Source of the DNA: Bacteroidetes bacterium UBA6221
Lineage (GTDB): Bacteria > Bacteroidota > Bacteroidia > Chitinophagales > Chitinophagaceae
DNA length: 64,000 bases
Direction of reading: 5' to 3'
Assembly: GCA_002421685.1 (NCBI GenBank)
Contig: DISB01000024.1
Span: 6,938 to 70,937, forward strand
The notes beneath the pieces were generated by a model. It searched no databases, was not told where the DNA came from, and worked only from the letters and a program-made list of their open reading frames with translations. Below are positions 27,973 through 36,829 of the stretch, in pieces. Both the position numbers and the translations under genes were made by a program. Position 1 is the stretch's first letter. Each line of letters begins with the position of its first letter.

Positions 27973-28350
27973 TTACAGGTCTTCTTCCCTTTCCAGCATC
28001 AATATGCTGTGCTGGGGCACTATATAATATTTTTCGCCCTCATATAACACTTCGGTGCTGCCACCTATGAGGAAGATGGCCAGGTCGCCCTCCCGGGCCT
28101 GCAGGGGAATATATTTTACTTTTTCCTGTGGTTCCTTCCAGGCTTCGTCGTCATCAGCTACCACGGGTATCGGGAAGCCGGGACCTGTTTTGATGATATA
28201 TCCCTGTTGCACTTTTTCTTTTTCCTGCACACCGGGTGGCAGGTACAAGCCGCTGCTGGTGCGTTCATCAGGCTTAGACGGCTTTATCAGCACCCTGTCG
28301 CCCACGATGACGAGCTTCTTCCACTTGTTATCAGATGTTATATTTACCAT
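27973..28350 (-). CDS. GroES-like (Cpn10 family) orphan protein
   Basis: A 125-residue single-domain protein that matches the Cpn10 fold: VIVGDRVLIKPSKPDERTSSGLYLP at the start is the GroES opening strand, and the end (GGSTEVLYEGEKYYIVPQHSILMLE) corresponds to the closing strand. The middle holds an acidic insertion (VVADDDEAWKEPQEKVKY) in place of the usual dome sequence, and the mobile-loop region (TSSGLYLPPGVQEKEKV) is altered. No groEL lies nearby. The main GroES of the cell is therefore probably elsewhere, and this is a diverged paralogue with its own role. The gene shares a symmetric promoter region with the divergent methyltransferase. Confidence 0.83.
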   Translation of the reverse strand: MVNITSDNKWKKLVIVGDRVLIKPSKPDERTSSGLYLPPGVQEKEKVQQGYIIKTGPGFPIPVVADDDEAWKEPQEKVKYIPLQAREGDLAIFLIGGSTEVLYEGEKYYIVPQHSILMLEREEDL

Positions 28351-28367
28351 GAGTTTTTAAGCGATGT

Positions 28368-28391
28368 GCAAAATTACATCATTAATTTTGC
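28368..28391. promoter_or_regulatory. Palindromic divergent promoter (back-to-back TAnnTTTG boxes)
   Basis: GCAAAATTA and TAATTTTGC form a perfect 9-bp inverted repeat with a 6-bp centre. Each arm is a TAATTTTG -7 box, one reading toward the GroES-like gene and the other toward the methyltransferase. No clear -33 elements were found. Confidence 0.45.
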
Positions 28392-28424
28392 CTTTGCTGA
28401 GCGCTTAACTTGCAGCCTGCTTAT

Positions 28425-29159
28425 ATGAAAAAGAAAGATTGGTACGAAAACTGGTTCAACTCCGCATATTACAAGATATTGTACCGCGACCGGGACGAAC
28501 TGGAGGCCGAACAGTTTGTGGAAACACTGGTAGACCACCTGCAGCCCATTCCCGGCAGCCGTATGCTGGATATAGCCTGCGGCGAGGGCCGCTATGCCCG
28601 ACAGTTGGCCGGGCACGGGTTTGATGTTACCGGTATCGACATCGCCTACACCGGCATATTGAAGGCGCAGGAATACGAGCACGAAAGACTGCATTTTCAC
28701 GTGCACGATATGCGCTTCCCGTTGTACATCAACTACTTCGATTATGCTTTCAATTTCTTCACCAGCTTCGGCTATTTCACCAGCGACCGCGACCACCTGA
28801 TGGCTGCAAAATCCTTCGCCGCGGGGCTGAAGGAAGACGGCCTGCTGGTAATAGACTACCTGAACGCACCCTATGTACTGGACAACCTGGTACCACACGA
28901 AACGGTGATGCGTGATGGATACGCCTTCGACATAACCCGGCGGGTAGAGGGTAAACACATAGTTAAGGATATCAGGTTTGCAGACAGGGAGGGTATGCCT
29001 ATCCATTATGCTGAACGGGTGGCCGCTTTTACGCTGTCAGATTTTTTGGCGATATTCAAGAAAGCGGGGCTGTCCCTGTCGGGCACCTACGGCGATTACC
29101 GGCTGAATAACTACGACCCGGCTGAATCGGAAAGGCTCATCATGATGTTTAAAAAATAG
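28425..29159 (+). CDS. Class I SAM-dependent methyltransferase
   Basis: A 244-residue enzyme started at the ATG at 28425 (MKKKDWYENWF), the natural start for this family; an upstream TTG adds only five residues. The SAM site is MLDIACGEGRYARQLA with VTGIDIA as motif II, FDYAFNFFTSFGYF as motif III and LKEDGLLVIDYLN as the next strand. The C-terminal half contains a beta-rich insertion typical of small-molecule methyltransferases. The PAP2 phosphatase gene starts 1 bp after its stop, so they form an operon. The substrate is unknown. Confidence 0.85.
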   Translation: MKKKDWYENWFNSAYYKILYRDRDELEAEQFVETLVDHLQPIPGSRMLDIACGEGRYARQLAGHGFDVTGIDIAYTGILKAQEYEHERLHFHVHDMRFPLYINYFDYAFNFFTSFGYFTSDRDHLMAAKSFAAGLKEDGLLVIDYLNAPYVLDNLVPHETVMRDGYAFDITRRVEGKHIVKDIRFADREGMPIHYAERVAAFTLSDFLAIFKKAGLSLSGTYGDYRLNNYDPAESERLIMMFKK

Positions 29160-29160
29160 T

Positions 29161-29757
29161 ATGAAGGAACTGCACGACTGGCTTATCTATTGGGACTTCA
29201 CCGCATGGTATTACCTGAATACCCAATGGGTAAATGGCTTCTTCGACGTGCTGATGCCCTTCCTGCGCAACCAGTGGACATGGGCTCCGCTATATCTCTT
29301 CCTGCTCATATTCATGCCGCTGAACTATGGGCGCAAGGGCTGGATGTGGTGTGTGTTCTTCCTGCTCACCTTTGCTATAAGCGATTACCTGAGTGCCAGC
29401 GTTATCAAGCCCTACTATATCCGTATGCGCCCCTGCAATAATCCTTATATCCAGGACATCGTTCACCTGTTAGTGCCATGCGGCAGCGGGCATAGTTTCC
29501 CGTCAAGTCATGCTGCCAATCACTTCGCCCTGGGCGTCTTTGCTGCCGTCACGATGGGCAAAACGTACAGGTGGGTTTGGCCGGCGGGTTTGCTATGGGC
29601 GCTGTCTGTAGGTTATGCGCAGGTGTACGTGGGTGTACACTTTCCGGGCGATGTATTAGGCGGCGGAGTGCTGGGAACAATAGCCGGGCTGCTTACCGGC
29701 TATGCATACAACCGGGTGTACCGGCGTCCTTCCCCGCCACAGCTTAGTGAGACCTGA
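29161..29757 (+). CDS. PAP2-family membrane phosphatase
   Basis: A 198-residue integral membrane protein with five or six helices. The three PAP2 motifs are present: KPYYIRMRP (K-x6-RP), PSSHAANHF (PSGH-like, with the general acid/base His) and SVGYAQVYVGVHFPGDVLGG (SRx5Hx3D-like, with the Arg replaced by Gly-Tyr-Ala around the site but the His and Asp kept). Substrates in this family include undecaprenyl pyrophosphate, lipid A phosphates and phosphatidate. Translational contact with the methyltransferase suggests shared use, perhaps lipid modification. The 3' end overlaps the convergent gene by 14 bp. Confidence 0.87.
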   Translation: MKELHDWLIYWDFTAWYYLNTQWVNGFFDVLMPFLRNQWTWAPLYLFLLIFMPLNYGRKGWMWCVFFLLTFAISDYLSASVIKPYYIRMRPCNNPYIQDIVHLLVPCGSGHSFPSSHAANHFALGVFAAVTMGKTYRWVWPAGLLWALSVGYAQVYVGVHFPGDVLGGGVLGTIAGLLTGYAYNRVYRRPSPPQLSET

Positions 29758-30457
29758 TGTGTTCATTGAACTCGTCTTTGGAACTGCTGAATGTAAATGC
29801 GTCTTCCAGCTTCCAGTAGTCCTGTTTATCCAGCACACGTTCGTAAGACCATTTGGCAAAGTCGACCCTGCTGCTTTCAAATGCCAGCCAGTTCAGCATA
29901 GTTCGCACCTGCACCGAATAGTAGGTCCGTTGTTCCAATACCGATTTCATCAGCTTCAGTTTGTCGGTGTCGGTTATACGCTCCTCTACCCTGGCTTCCA
30001 GGTCCTTCAGGTCTTCATTGTTCAGCACATTACTGTTGGCATATGGCCGGTCGCTGTGCGGTTCGTTATTGTCTGTAGTTTGGGGTTGGTCATAATCCAG
30101 GTATGCATCTTCCATATCCATGGTATTAATGCGCATCCTGTTGGTTTCAACATCCACTACGCATTTGGTCACTGTTCCTGCCGCTATGCGTATCCGCCCG
30201 GTGTAAAGCAGTTTCGCCCTTGCGCCACCCTTCTTATATTCCAGGTATTCGTACACGCGCAACTCGTGCCATCCTTTAGGCAGGTTGCCAATAGTAATGG
30301 TCCGCCCGTATTTATCGTAGTGCCGGCTATCAATAGACACTACTAATGGCGAATGGTCACTCAGCCGTATCTGCAATACGCTACGTTCGTCGTGGCGGCC
30401 AAAAGCGGAAACTGCTGTGGTAATAACAAAAACCAAAGTGTAAAAAAGCCTGTTCAT
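29744..30457 (-). CDS. Exported DUF4476-type protein
   Basis: A 237-residue protein with a signal peptide (MNRLFYTLVFVITTAVSAFG). Residues 25-115 form a beta-rich region (LQIRLSDHSPLVVSIDSRHY, ITIGNLPKGWHELRVYEY). The C-terminal 90 residues, LEARVEERITDTDKLKLMKS onward to FTFSSSKDEFNEHIRSH, are helical and match the DUF4476 type common in Bacteroidota. No catalytic motif is visible and the function is unknown. Its last 14 bp overlap the PAP2 gene in antiparallel. Confidence 0.75.
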   Translation of the reverse strand: MNRLFYTLVFVITTAVSAFGRHDERSVLQIRLSDHSPLVVSIDSRHYDKYGRTITIGNLPKGWHELRVYEYLEYKKGGARAKLLYTGRIRIAAGTVTKCVVDVETNRMRINTMDMEDAYLDYDQPQTTDNNEPHSDRPYANSNVLNNEDLKDLEARVEERITDTDKLKLMKSVLEQRTYYSVQVRTMLNWLAFESSRVDFAKWSYERVLDKQDYWKLEDAFTFSSSKDEFNEHIRSH

Positions 30458-30544
30458 AACTCCGGGTTTTAATTGTATAAAAATATAGAAATGAAATTCA
30501 ATACTTATGCCAAAGCGCAGCCTGTTAGCCTATTTACCATTTCT

Positions 30545-31285
30545 TTAACGCCCGGCAAAAAAGGCGGCCAGTATACCCGCAGATACTGCGGCATTCAGCG
30601 ATTCGGCACCACCCTTTTTGGGTATGGTCACAGTATGCGTGGCGTACTTCAACAAAGCAGGAGACAGGCCCTTTGATTCATTGCCTATCAATATGATACC
30701 CTGGCCGGGATTGGTTGTTTCATAAATGCTTTTACCGTTAATAGTAGCCGCCAGCACGGGCAGTTCGGTGGCGGCCAGGTATTGTTCCAATTCCGTTGTA
30801 TGCAGCTTTACCCGCAAATGCCCGCCCATAGCAGCCTGCACAACCTTAGGATTATAATAGTCTGCTGAACCAGGTGAAGCGATGATATGTGCTATGCCAA
30901 ACCAGTCGGCTATGCGAATGATGGTGCCCATATTGCCCGGATCTTGCAGGTGTTCCAGGGCTATGCACCATCCACCGGCAGGCAGTTCTGCGGGTTCGTC
31001 GGGGCGGGCAGCTACCAGCAATGCTTTGTTCGGCGCCTGGAGCGTACTCACTCTTTCCAGGTCCTGTTCGCTTACAATGCACAGTTCCGCCTCCGGATGA
31101 TTGGCAATGAGGGCCCTGTTTGCATCAGCCCAATCTTTTGTGGCGACTATCATTTGCAATGGCGCGGCAGATGCCAGCCATTCGCGAACTATTTTATCGC
31201 CTTCAGCGGTAAATACATTATATTGTTTGCGGTATTTTTGCTGACTTAACGAGCGAATGTACTTACTTTGCGCATTTGATAGCAT
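30545..31285 (-). CDS. TrmH/SpoU-family RNA 2'-O-methyltransferase
   Basis: A 246-residue SPOUT enzyme when started at the ATG at 31285 (MLSNAQSKYIRSLSQQKYR); an upstream start would add 25 unlikely residues. The N-terminal part is the substrate-binding domain with a YRKQYNVFTAEGDKIV segment. The knotted SAM domain has motif 1 LEHLQDPGNMGTIIRIADWF, motif 2 IILIGNESKGL and motif 3 TIPKKGGAESLNAAVSAGIL. It methylates a ribose, probably in 23S rRNA, although the position cannot be told from sequence alone. It is divergent from tamL with only 38 bp between starts. Confidence 0.92.
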   Translation of the reverse strand: MLSNAQSKYIRSLSQQKYRKQYNVFTAEGDKIVREWLASAAPLQMIVATKDWADANRALIANHPEAELCIVSEQDLERVSTLQAPNKALLVAARPDEPAELPAGGWCIALEHLQDPGNMGTIIRIADWFGIAHIIASPGSADYYNPKVVQAAMGGHLRVKLHTTELEQYLAATELPVLAATINGKSIYETTNPGQGIILIGNESKGLSPALLKYATHTVTIPKKGGAESLNAAVSAGILAAFFAGR

Positions 31286-31323
31286 AGACGCAAAAATAGA
31301 AATTAATTGTCCCCGGCAGGCGC

Positions 31324-33759
31324 ATGAGCAATAAAATAAGGGTACATATCTTACCGGCACTACTGCTGATGGCTATTGCCCTGGCCTCGTGCAATAGCGC
31401 CCGCCATCTGCCTGAAGGCCAGTACCTGCTGAAAAAGAATTCTATCCGCTTCACAGACGACAAGTATGTGGAAAGCAAAGGTGAATTGTCGGACAGGCTG
31501 AGCGGAGCCGTAGTGCAGAAAACAAACACGTCCTTTATCTTCGACGGCCTGAAGCTAAAGCTCTTCCTGTATAACCTGAGGTATAAAAAGTACCAGGCAG
31601 ATTCGGCAAATTTTCAACTGGAGTCGCGCACTGTAGAGCCGCCCGTCGTGTACGACAGCGCAACCATACAACAGTCAAAGACCTACATGGAATCCTACCT
31701 GTTCCAGCAGGGGTATTTTTATGCGAAGATCGATGACACTACCCTGTTTAATGAAAAAAGGAAAAAGGCAACAGTTGTCTACAATGTTGACCCCGGCATC
31801 AACTACCTGATACGGCGGGTATATTTCACAGATATCCAGGACTCCCTGGTCGCGAATGCTGTACGGGAGGTTTTCTATGGAACTTTCTTAAGGGCCGGCA
31901 AACCTTACTCCGCCGACCTGGTAGAACAGGAAAGGAACAGGCTGACCGCAACCATGAGGGACAGAGGTTATTATTATTTCTCCAACAGCAACATCAGTTT
32001 TGTACTGGATACGGTCAATAAAGAATTTGTAAAGGAAGACGAAAGCCTGCTGAAGGACGCTACTGAAATAGTAACGCTGAAAAAGGAACTCGCCCGGCCC
32101 ACCCTGGATATTTATATTCGCATCACAGACAATGAAGAGGGTAATGCATTCAAACGCTATGGTATCAATCGTATAGCTGTCTATCCCGACTACCGCGACC
32201 GTGGCGATGTGCGCGACAGCACAATGGTGCAAAAGAAAATAGATAATACCACCTTCCGGTACCACAACTATTACATCAGGGAGAAAATAATACATAACCA
32301 TACGTTTATCCAGTCGCAGACTTATTACTCGCAAAGCGATTACGACAAGACCCTCACCGAACTTAACCAGTTAGGGACATTTCAGTCGGTAAGGGTAATA
32401 CTTGTTGAAGATACCACACGCAAAGACGGCGCGGATTGGCTGAACAGTTATATTCTGCTGACACCTGCCGACAGGTATGATTTCAATACCAGTTGGGAAG
32501 CGTCCACCGGTACGACATATACCCTGGGTAGCGGGCTTACCGTAGGCGTTCAGCACAAAAACATAGCGAAAGGGGCTAACCTTTTGTCAGCCTCGGTGAG
32601 TGGAAGTGTGGAAACACAATTTGACACGCTTTCGCAAAAGTTTTTTGTGTTGACAAAGACCTTGGGTATCAACACCAGTCTTGAATTTCCAAAATTCCTT
32701 TTGCCCATCAGTCGCGACCTCTATAGCATCAGGAACAGCCCTCGTACCGAAATAGCGTTGGGCGCCAATATGCTCGACAGGGTAAAATTCTTCCGGCTGA
32801 TAAATTTATCTTCAAGGTTTACCTACAAATGGCGTGAAACCAGCACAAAATCATGGGAAGTAACACCGATATTTTTCAATGACATATCACTGCCTTATAA
32901 ACATCCTGATTTTCAGGACCGGCTGGACACAAATGACTTCCTGAGAAACAGTTATCGTGAGACTTTTATTGAAGGGGAAAATATCGCATGGACATTTAGC
33001 AATGCACAAAAGGCCAGGTGGTATGATGACTATAGCTATGTGCGGCTCGGGATAGAAGAGGCGGGCGCATTGATGAGCGGCATTGATGCGATCAGGCCCG
33101 GTATTGTAGGCCCCTACTCGCAGTATGTAAAATTGGATTATGACCTGCGCCATTTCATTGTGCAAAGACATTCTACCACTGCCCTGCGCCTGTATGGCGG
33201 TGTCGGTATACCATACGGTCCCAATTCAGTTACGCTTCCCTACCTCAAGCAATATTTCGTGGGCGGACCATTCAGCATGAGGGGCTGGCGGATACGAACG
33301 CTCGGGCCGGGTAGTTACATCGACACTTCAAAATTGGGTGAAAGTAATATCAGCAGCTTTATAGACCTTACCGGGGATATCAAAATTGAAATGAACGGGG
33401 AATACCGTTTTGAGATATTCAAATTATTCGGCGGCATTCTGGTATTCAAAGGCGCCCTGTTTGCGGATGCAGGTAATATATGGCTGGCGCGAAAGTCGGC
33501 AAGTTACCCATGGGCAGAGTTTCGCGTCAGCCGGCTGTATCGCGACCTTGCCGTAGACGGGGGATTTGGCATCAGGATGGATATAGCCAGCCTTTTTGTA
33601 TTGCGTGCTGATGTGGCCATGCCGCTAAAAACACCGGAAAATCCTGACTACCGGAGCTTCCTTAATCAAGGCTGGCTGCCCAACGACTTTGAACCGTTAA
33701 ACGGTCATTGGCGCAGCGACAACCTTGTTCTGAACATTGCCATCGGCTACCCCTTCTGA
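31324..33759 (+). CDS. tamL: TamL, lipoprotein-type BamA/TamA outer-membrane assembly factor
   Basis: An 811-residue outer-membrane protein of the Omp85 superfamily. The N-terminus is a lipoprotein signal (lipobox LASC, Cys23), which marks the Bacteroidota TamL variant of TamA. Residues 30-430 carry POTRA-like units (for example TYYSQSDYDKTLTELNQLGTF). The C-terminal 350 residues are a 16-strand barrel with the lid-loop sequence GGPFSMRGWRIRTLGPG (the RGF/Y-like motif) and a terminal beta-signal VLNIAIGYPF. TamL works with TamB in moving lipids or proteins to the outer membrane; no tamB lies in this window. Confidence 0.9.
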   Translation: MSNKIRVHILPALLLMAIALASCNSARHLPEGQYLLKKNSIRFTDDKYVESKGELSDRLSGAVVQKTNTSFIFDGLKLKLFLYNLRYKKYQADSANFQLESRTVEPPVVYDSATIQQSKTYMESYLFQQGYFYAKIDDTTLFNEKRKKATVVYNVDPGINYLIRRVYFTDIQDSLVANAVREVFYGTFLRAGKPYSADLVEQERNRLTATMRDRGYYYFSNSNISFVLDTVNKEFVKEDESLLKDATEIVTLKKELARPTLDIYIRITDNEEGNAFKRYGINRIAVYPDYRDRGDVRDSTMVQKKIDNTTFRYHNYYIREKIIHNHTFIQSQTYYSQSDYDKTLTELNQLGTFQSVRVILVEDTTRKDGADWLNSYILLTPADRYDFNTSWEASTGTTYTLGSGLTVGVQHKNIAKGANLLSASVSGSVETQFDTLSQKFFVLTKTLGINTSLEFPKFLLPISRDLYSIRNSPRTEIALGANMLDRVKFFRLINLSSRFTYKWRETSTKSWEVTPIFFNDISLPYKHPDFQDRLDTNDFLRNSYRETFIEGENIAWTFSNAQKARWYDDYSYVRLGIEEAGALMSGIDAIRPGIVGPYSQYVKLDYDLRHFIVQRHSTTALRLYGGVGIPYGPNSVTLPYLKQYFVGGPFSMRGWRIRTLGPGSYIDTSKLGESNISSFIDLTGDIKIEMNGEYRFEIFKLFGGILVFKGALFADAGNIWLARKSASYPWAEFRVSRLYRDLAVDGGFGIRMDIASLFVLRADVAMPLKTPENPDYRSFLNQGWLPNDFEPLNGHWRSDNLVLNIAIGYPF

Positions 33760-33793
33760 TGCATTACCCATTTAGTATTATCTTTGGCCCTAT

Positions 33794-34741
33794 ATGCGTA
33801 ATATAAAAATCATTGAAGTCCGTTCTGAAATAGGCGCCGGTACACGCGGAGCCAGCCTGGGCGTTGATGCTATTAAAGTAGCCGCGCTCGACTTCATGAG
33901 CAGTTTCTTTGTAAACTTTCCTGTAGAAAACCTGGAAACGGAAAACCACCTGCTGTACGAGCCTGTAGCATCTCCGTATGCGAAAAGAATAAAAGGCATC
34001 CATACTATGTACGAACGTGTGGCAGGCGCAGTGGAAAAAACCCTGAAATCAGGCTTATTCCCGCTGGTACTATCCGGCGACCACAGTACATCTGGCGGTA
34101 CTATAGCCGGCATAAAAATGGCGAGGCCAAACAACAAGTTGGGTGTCATTTGGGTAGACGCCCACGCCGACCTTCACACACCATATACCACGCCATCGGG
34201 CAATATGCACGGAATGCCGCTGGCTACAGCTATGAATATTGACAACCTGGAAAACCAGGTGCACAGTCCCGACCAGGCCACAATTGACCTGTGGAACAAG
34301 CTTAAGAATATTGGCAATATCAAGCCCAAGATAACGCCCTCTGACATTGTCTACATTGCCCTGCGCGATTATGAAAAAGAAGAAGAATACCTGCTGAAGA
34401 GACATAATGTCAAAGTGATACCCGTGCAGGAAGTGCGGAAAAAAGGTGTGGAGAGCGTAGTCCGCTCGGCGCTGCTGCACCTGGGCAATTGCGATGATAT
34501 TTATGTTTCCTTCGACGTAGATTCCCTGGATAACTCAATTTCCCGCGGAACAGGTACGCCAGTAAGCAATGGCCTGCGCGAACGCGAGGCGGAAGACCTG
34601 ATGGCCACTATAATGCAGAACCACAAAATATGCTGCTTTGAAGTGACGGAGGTAAACCCCACACTGGACAAGGAAAACCTGATGGCTGAAATAGCCTTCA
34701 ACATCCTGCAGCGTTGCGTGAACATACTGCTGGTGAACTAA
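33794..34741 (+). CDS. Arginase/agmatinase-family hydrolase, probably arginase
   Basis: A 315-residue ureohydrolase. The binuclear Mn2+ site is intact: SGDHSTSGGT, IWVDAHADLHTPYTTPSGNMHGMPLA (two Asp and one His) and VSFDVDSLDNSISRGTGTPV (two Asp). The serine-asparagine stretch TTPSGNMHGMP is arginase-like and would bind the alpha-amino and carboxylate groups of arginine, so conversion of arginine to ornithine and urea is the best guess. A -7 box TATCTTTG lies at 33779-33786, 7 bp before the ATG. The GNAT gene follows 12 bp after its stop. Confidence 0.88.
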   Translation: MRNIKIIEVRSEIGAGTRGASLGVDAIKVAALDFMSSFFVNFPVENLETENHLLYEPVASPYAKRIKGIHTMYERVAGAVEKTLKSGLFPLVLSGDHSTSGGTIAGIKMARPNNKLGVIWVDAHADLHTPYTTPSGNMHGMPLATAMNIDNLENQVHSPDQATIDLWNKLKNIGNIKPKITPSDIVYIALRDYEKEEEYLLKRHNVKVIPVQEVRKKGVESVVRSALLHLGNCDDIYVSFDVDSLDNSISRGTGTPVSNGLREREAEDLMATIMQNHKICCFEVTEVNPTLDKENLMAEIAFNILQRCVNILLVN

Positions 34742-34753
34742 GATTTCTCAACG

Positions 34754-35314
34754 ATGATTTATAATGACGGTTTAGAATCAAAAAGACTCACCACCCGTTT
34801 TCTAAACGAAAACGATATTCAGCCCTGGTGCGAATATTTTACGGACCCGGACAATTGCAGGTTCCTGCCACTCCCCGACGTATCATCTATTGAAGAAAAG
34901 GCAAGCATCATGGTGAATTATGCCATCAACAGGTACAAGAATAATACACTCGGTCTGCAGGCGCTGATAACAAAAGACACAGGAGAACTGGCAGGCATGT
35001 GTGGGTTACTGGTGCAGGAAATAAACGGCAATATGGAAATTGAGGTAGGCTATCACCTGTTAAAACGATTTTGGGGAAAGGGTTATGCTACCGAAGCAGC
35101 ACAGATGTTCAGAGATTATGGGTTTAATAATTCTGATACACCAACTATCATTTCAATTATCAATCCACTTAATGAGCCTTCTAAAAAGGTAGCAAGGCGA
35201 AATGGCATGCAATTGCGCGGGCAGAATATCGCATTCCGCAATAGCAACTACGACGTTTTTGCTATCACCCGGGAAGATTGGCAGAATATCCGGTCTACTG
35301 CTTCACAAACTTAG
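34754..35314 (+). CDS. GNAT N-acetyltransferase (RimJ/RimL type)
   Basis: A 186-residue acetyltransferase. The typical opening is LESKRLTTRFLNENDIQPWCEYF, the central beta-bulge strand is MEIEVGYHLLKRFWGKGYATEA with the pyrophosphate-binding R/Q-x-x-G-x-G/A loop, and the end is KKVARRNGMQLRG. Acceptors in this family are ribosomal protein N-termini or small amines; the target here is unknown. It probably shares a transcript with the arginase-type gene. Its last 20 bp overlap the convergent SGNH gene. Confidence 0.87.
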   Translation: MIYNDGLESKRLTTRFLNENDIQPWCEYFTDPDNCRFLPLPDVSSIEEKASIMVNYAINRYKNNTLGLQALITKDTGELAGMCGLLVQEINGNMEIEVGYHLLKRFWGKGYATEAAQMFRDYGFNNSDTPTIISIINPLNEPSKKVARRNGMQLRGQNIAFRNSNYDVFAITREDWQNIRSTASQT

Positions 35315-36581
35315 TACTGAATACAATCTCCTTGCCTGAAGATACCCTGAGGAAATACAACCCGTTTGCCAGTTCTGATACATCCATATATTGTTGCTCT
35401 TGTACCGGCGTATTATATTCCATTGCCAGCCGTCCATAAATATCCGTTACTCTAACCCTGTAGTTGTCATACAAAAACAAGGGGGAAGAAATGCGCAGCA
35501 TGTCTTTTGCAGGATTAGGCGCAATATGCATCGTTTCTTTTGTGGCAGCATGCTCCACGCTCACCGAGCCTGCATACACTACGGAATAAGCGGTATCGGA
35601 ACACCCGCCTTTTGACGTTATAAGCATTACCAGGTATTTACCAGTATCGTTGTATATATGCGAAGGGTTGGCATCGGTTGAGGTTTGCCCATCACCAAAA
35701 TGCCAGGTATAGCTTGTGCCGTTCACTGATTTATTGGTAAAGTTCACTGCATTGCCCGCTCCGATAACGTAACTAAAATCCGCCTCTGTCCTGTATTGAC
35801 CAATATGCCAATACATCATGCTGTCATACACCACCTTTTTAGCGGCGGCCCTTATATCGGCAGCAACTGTCGCATTCAGCGTTCCGTTAAAACTAACCTG
35901 TGTGGGGTCTTTCCTGAAAATCGCCGTATAAAAAGCGCAGGCCGCAGCGTAGCTCCCGGCCATAGAAGGATGGCTTTCGTCTGCATCGTACAACTCAATA
36001 TTGGGGTGCTGCAACCTGATAATGCGCCACACCGCACCAACTGGAGAAACTATTGCCTGGTTATCATTGGCTATTGTTTCATACCGGGCCCTTATCACGC
36101 TGTCCATGCCCAGGTAGGTGCAGAAATGTGGCCAGCCCTGCGGAGAATAGGTGGGACACATAGATGCATCGCCGTTCTTCCTGCCCCATGTCATATAAAA
36201 TATGGTTTCGGCGCAGGTGTTGCTTACATTAATGAGGCTATCCAGCAAATGAGCGTACAAACTGGTAAACCTGAACTCGCTGTAGGGTAACGCCGGTTGC
36301 TGGCTTTGCTCCTGTAGCACCACATAATCCCAGTTGCCCTGCTTTATTTTATTTTTTGAGGTCATGCTCGTGTAATGGCCGCTGAGCAAAAATCCTCCCG
36401 GGGCCTCCATTTCCCATTCCAGCGTATCGCCTGTGCTGGTTGCCATACCAGCCACTATCTGCGGCATATTATTGACGTAAGTATAACTGTTGCCCAGGAA
36501 TAGCACCCTTGCTTTTTTACCGGCAAAGGCATGTGTAGCAATCAAAAAAACGAGAAGAAATGTAGAATATGCACGAACCAT
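35295..36581 (-). CDS. T9SS-exported SGNH-hydrolase-like protein with PKD domain
   Basis: A 428-residue secreted protein. A signal peptide (MVRAYSTFLLVFLIATHAFAG) is followed by an SGNH/GDSL-like hydrolase region: block I VLFLGNSYTYVNNMP has Ser in a GNSYT context, as in DUF4886-type proteins, and a late ELYDADESHPSMAGSYAAA supplies the Asp and His. A PKD domain (WHFGDGQTSTDANPSHIYNDTG) comes next. The last 80 residues are a type A T9SS sorting domain (IAPNPAKDMLRIS, GLYFLRVSSGKE). It should act on the cell surface or in the medium, probably on an esterified polysaccharide, which is inference. Confidence 0.85.
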   Translation of the reverse strand: MVRAYSTFLLVFLIATHAFAGKKARVLFLGNSYTYVNNMPQIVAGMATSTGDTLEWEMEAPGGFLLSGHYTSMTSKNKIKQGNWDYVVLQEQSQQPALPYSEFRFTSLYAHLLDSLINVSNTCAETIFYMTWGRKNGDASMCPTYSPQGWPHFCTYLGMDSVIRARYETIANDNQAIVSPVGAVWRIIRLQHPNIELYDADESHPSMAGSYAAACAFYTAIFRKDPTQVSFNGTLNATVAADIRAAAKKVVYDSMMYWHIGQYRTEADFSYVIGAGNAVNFTNKSVNGTSYTWHFGDGQTSTDANPSHIYNDTGKYLVMLITSKGGCSDTAYSVVYAGSVSVEHAATKETMHIAPNPAKDMLRISSPLFLYDNYRVRVTDIYGRLAMEYNTPVQEQQYMDVSELANGLYFLRVSSGKEIVFSTKFVKQ

Positions 36582-36704
36582 ATAATATATTGAACGGCAA
36601 TATAGACAGTAATATCCTGTTGCAGGTTTGGCTTATGTCATGCTATTCATAAACATACTTAATACGCTCCTCTATATTGTTGGCACTCCCCTCACATACC
36701 CCTT

Positions 36705-36736
36705 TTTCGTAATTCCACATTTTTGTCCTACCTTTG
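36705..36736 (+). promoter_or_regulatory. Candidate promoter of the ileS operon
   Basis: TACCTTTG at 36729-36736 fits the -7 consensus TAnnTTTG; TTTC lies 20 nt upstream at 36705-36708, one base off TTTG. It predicts a leader of about 85 nt before the ileS ATG. No T-box or attenuator was recognised in it. Confidence 0.5.
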
Positions 36737-36829
36737 CGCCTAATTTTTTTGTAGATTAAGGCTACGTGTGTTTAATTAGATGGCATAAATAACTAATAAC
36801 TAAACACTTATAGCCGGGCGATAACAGAT

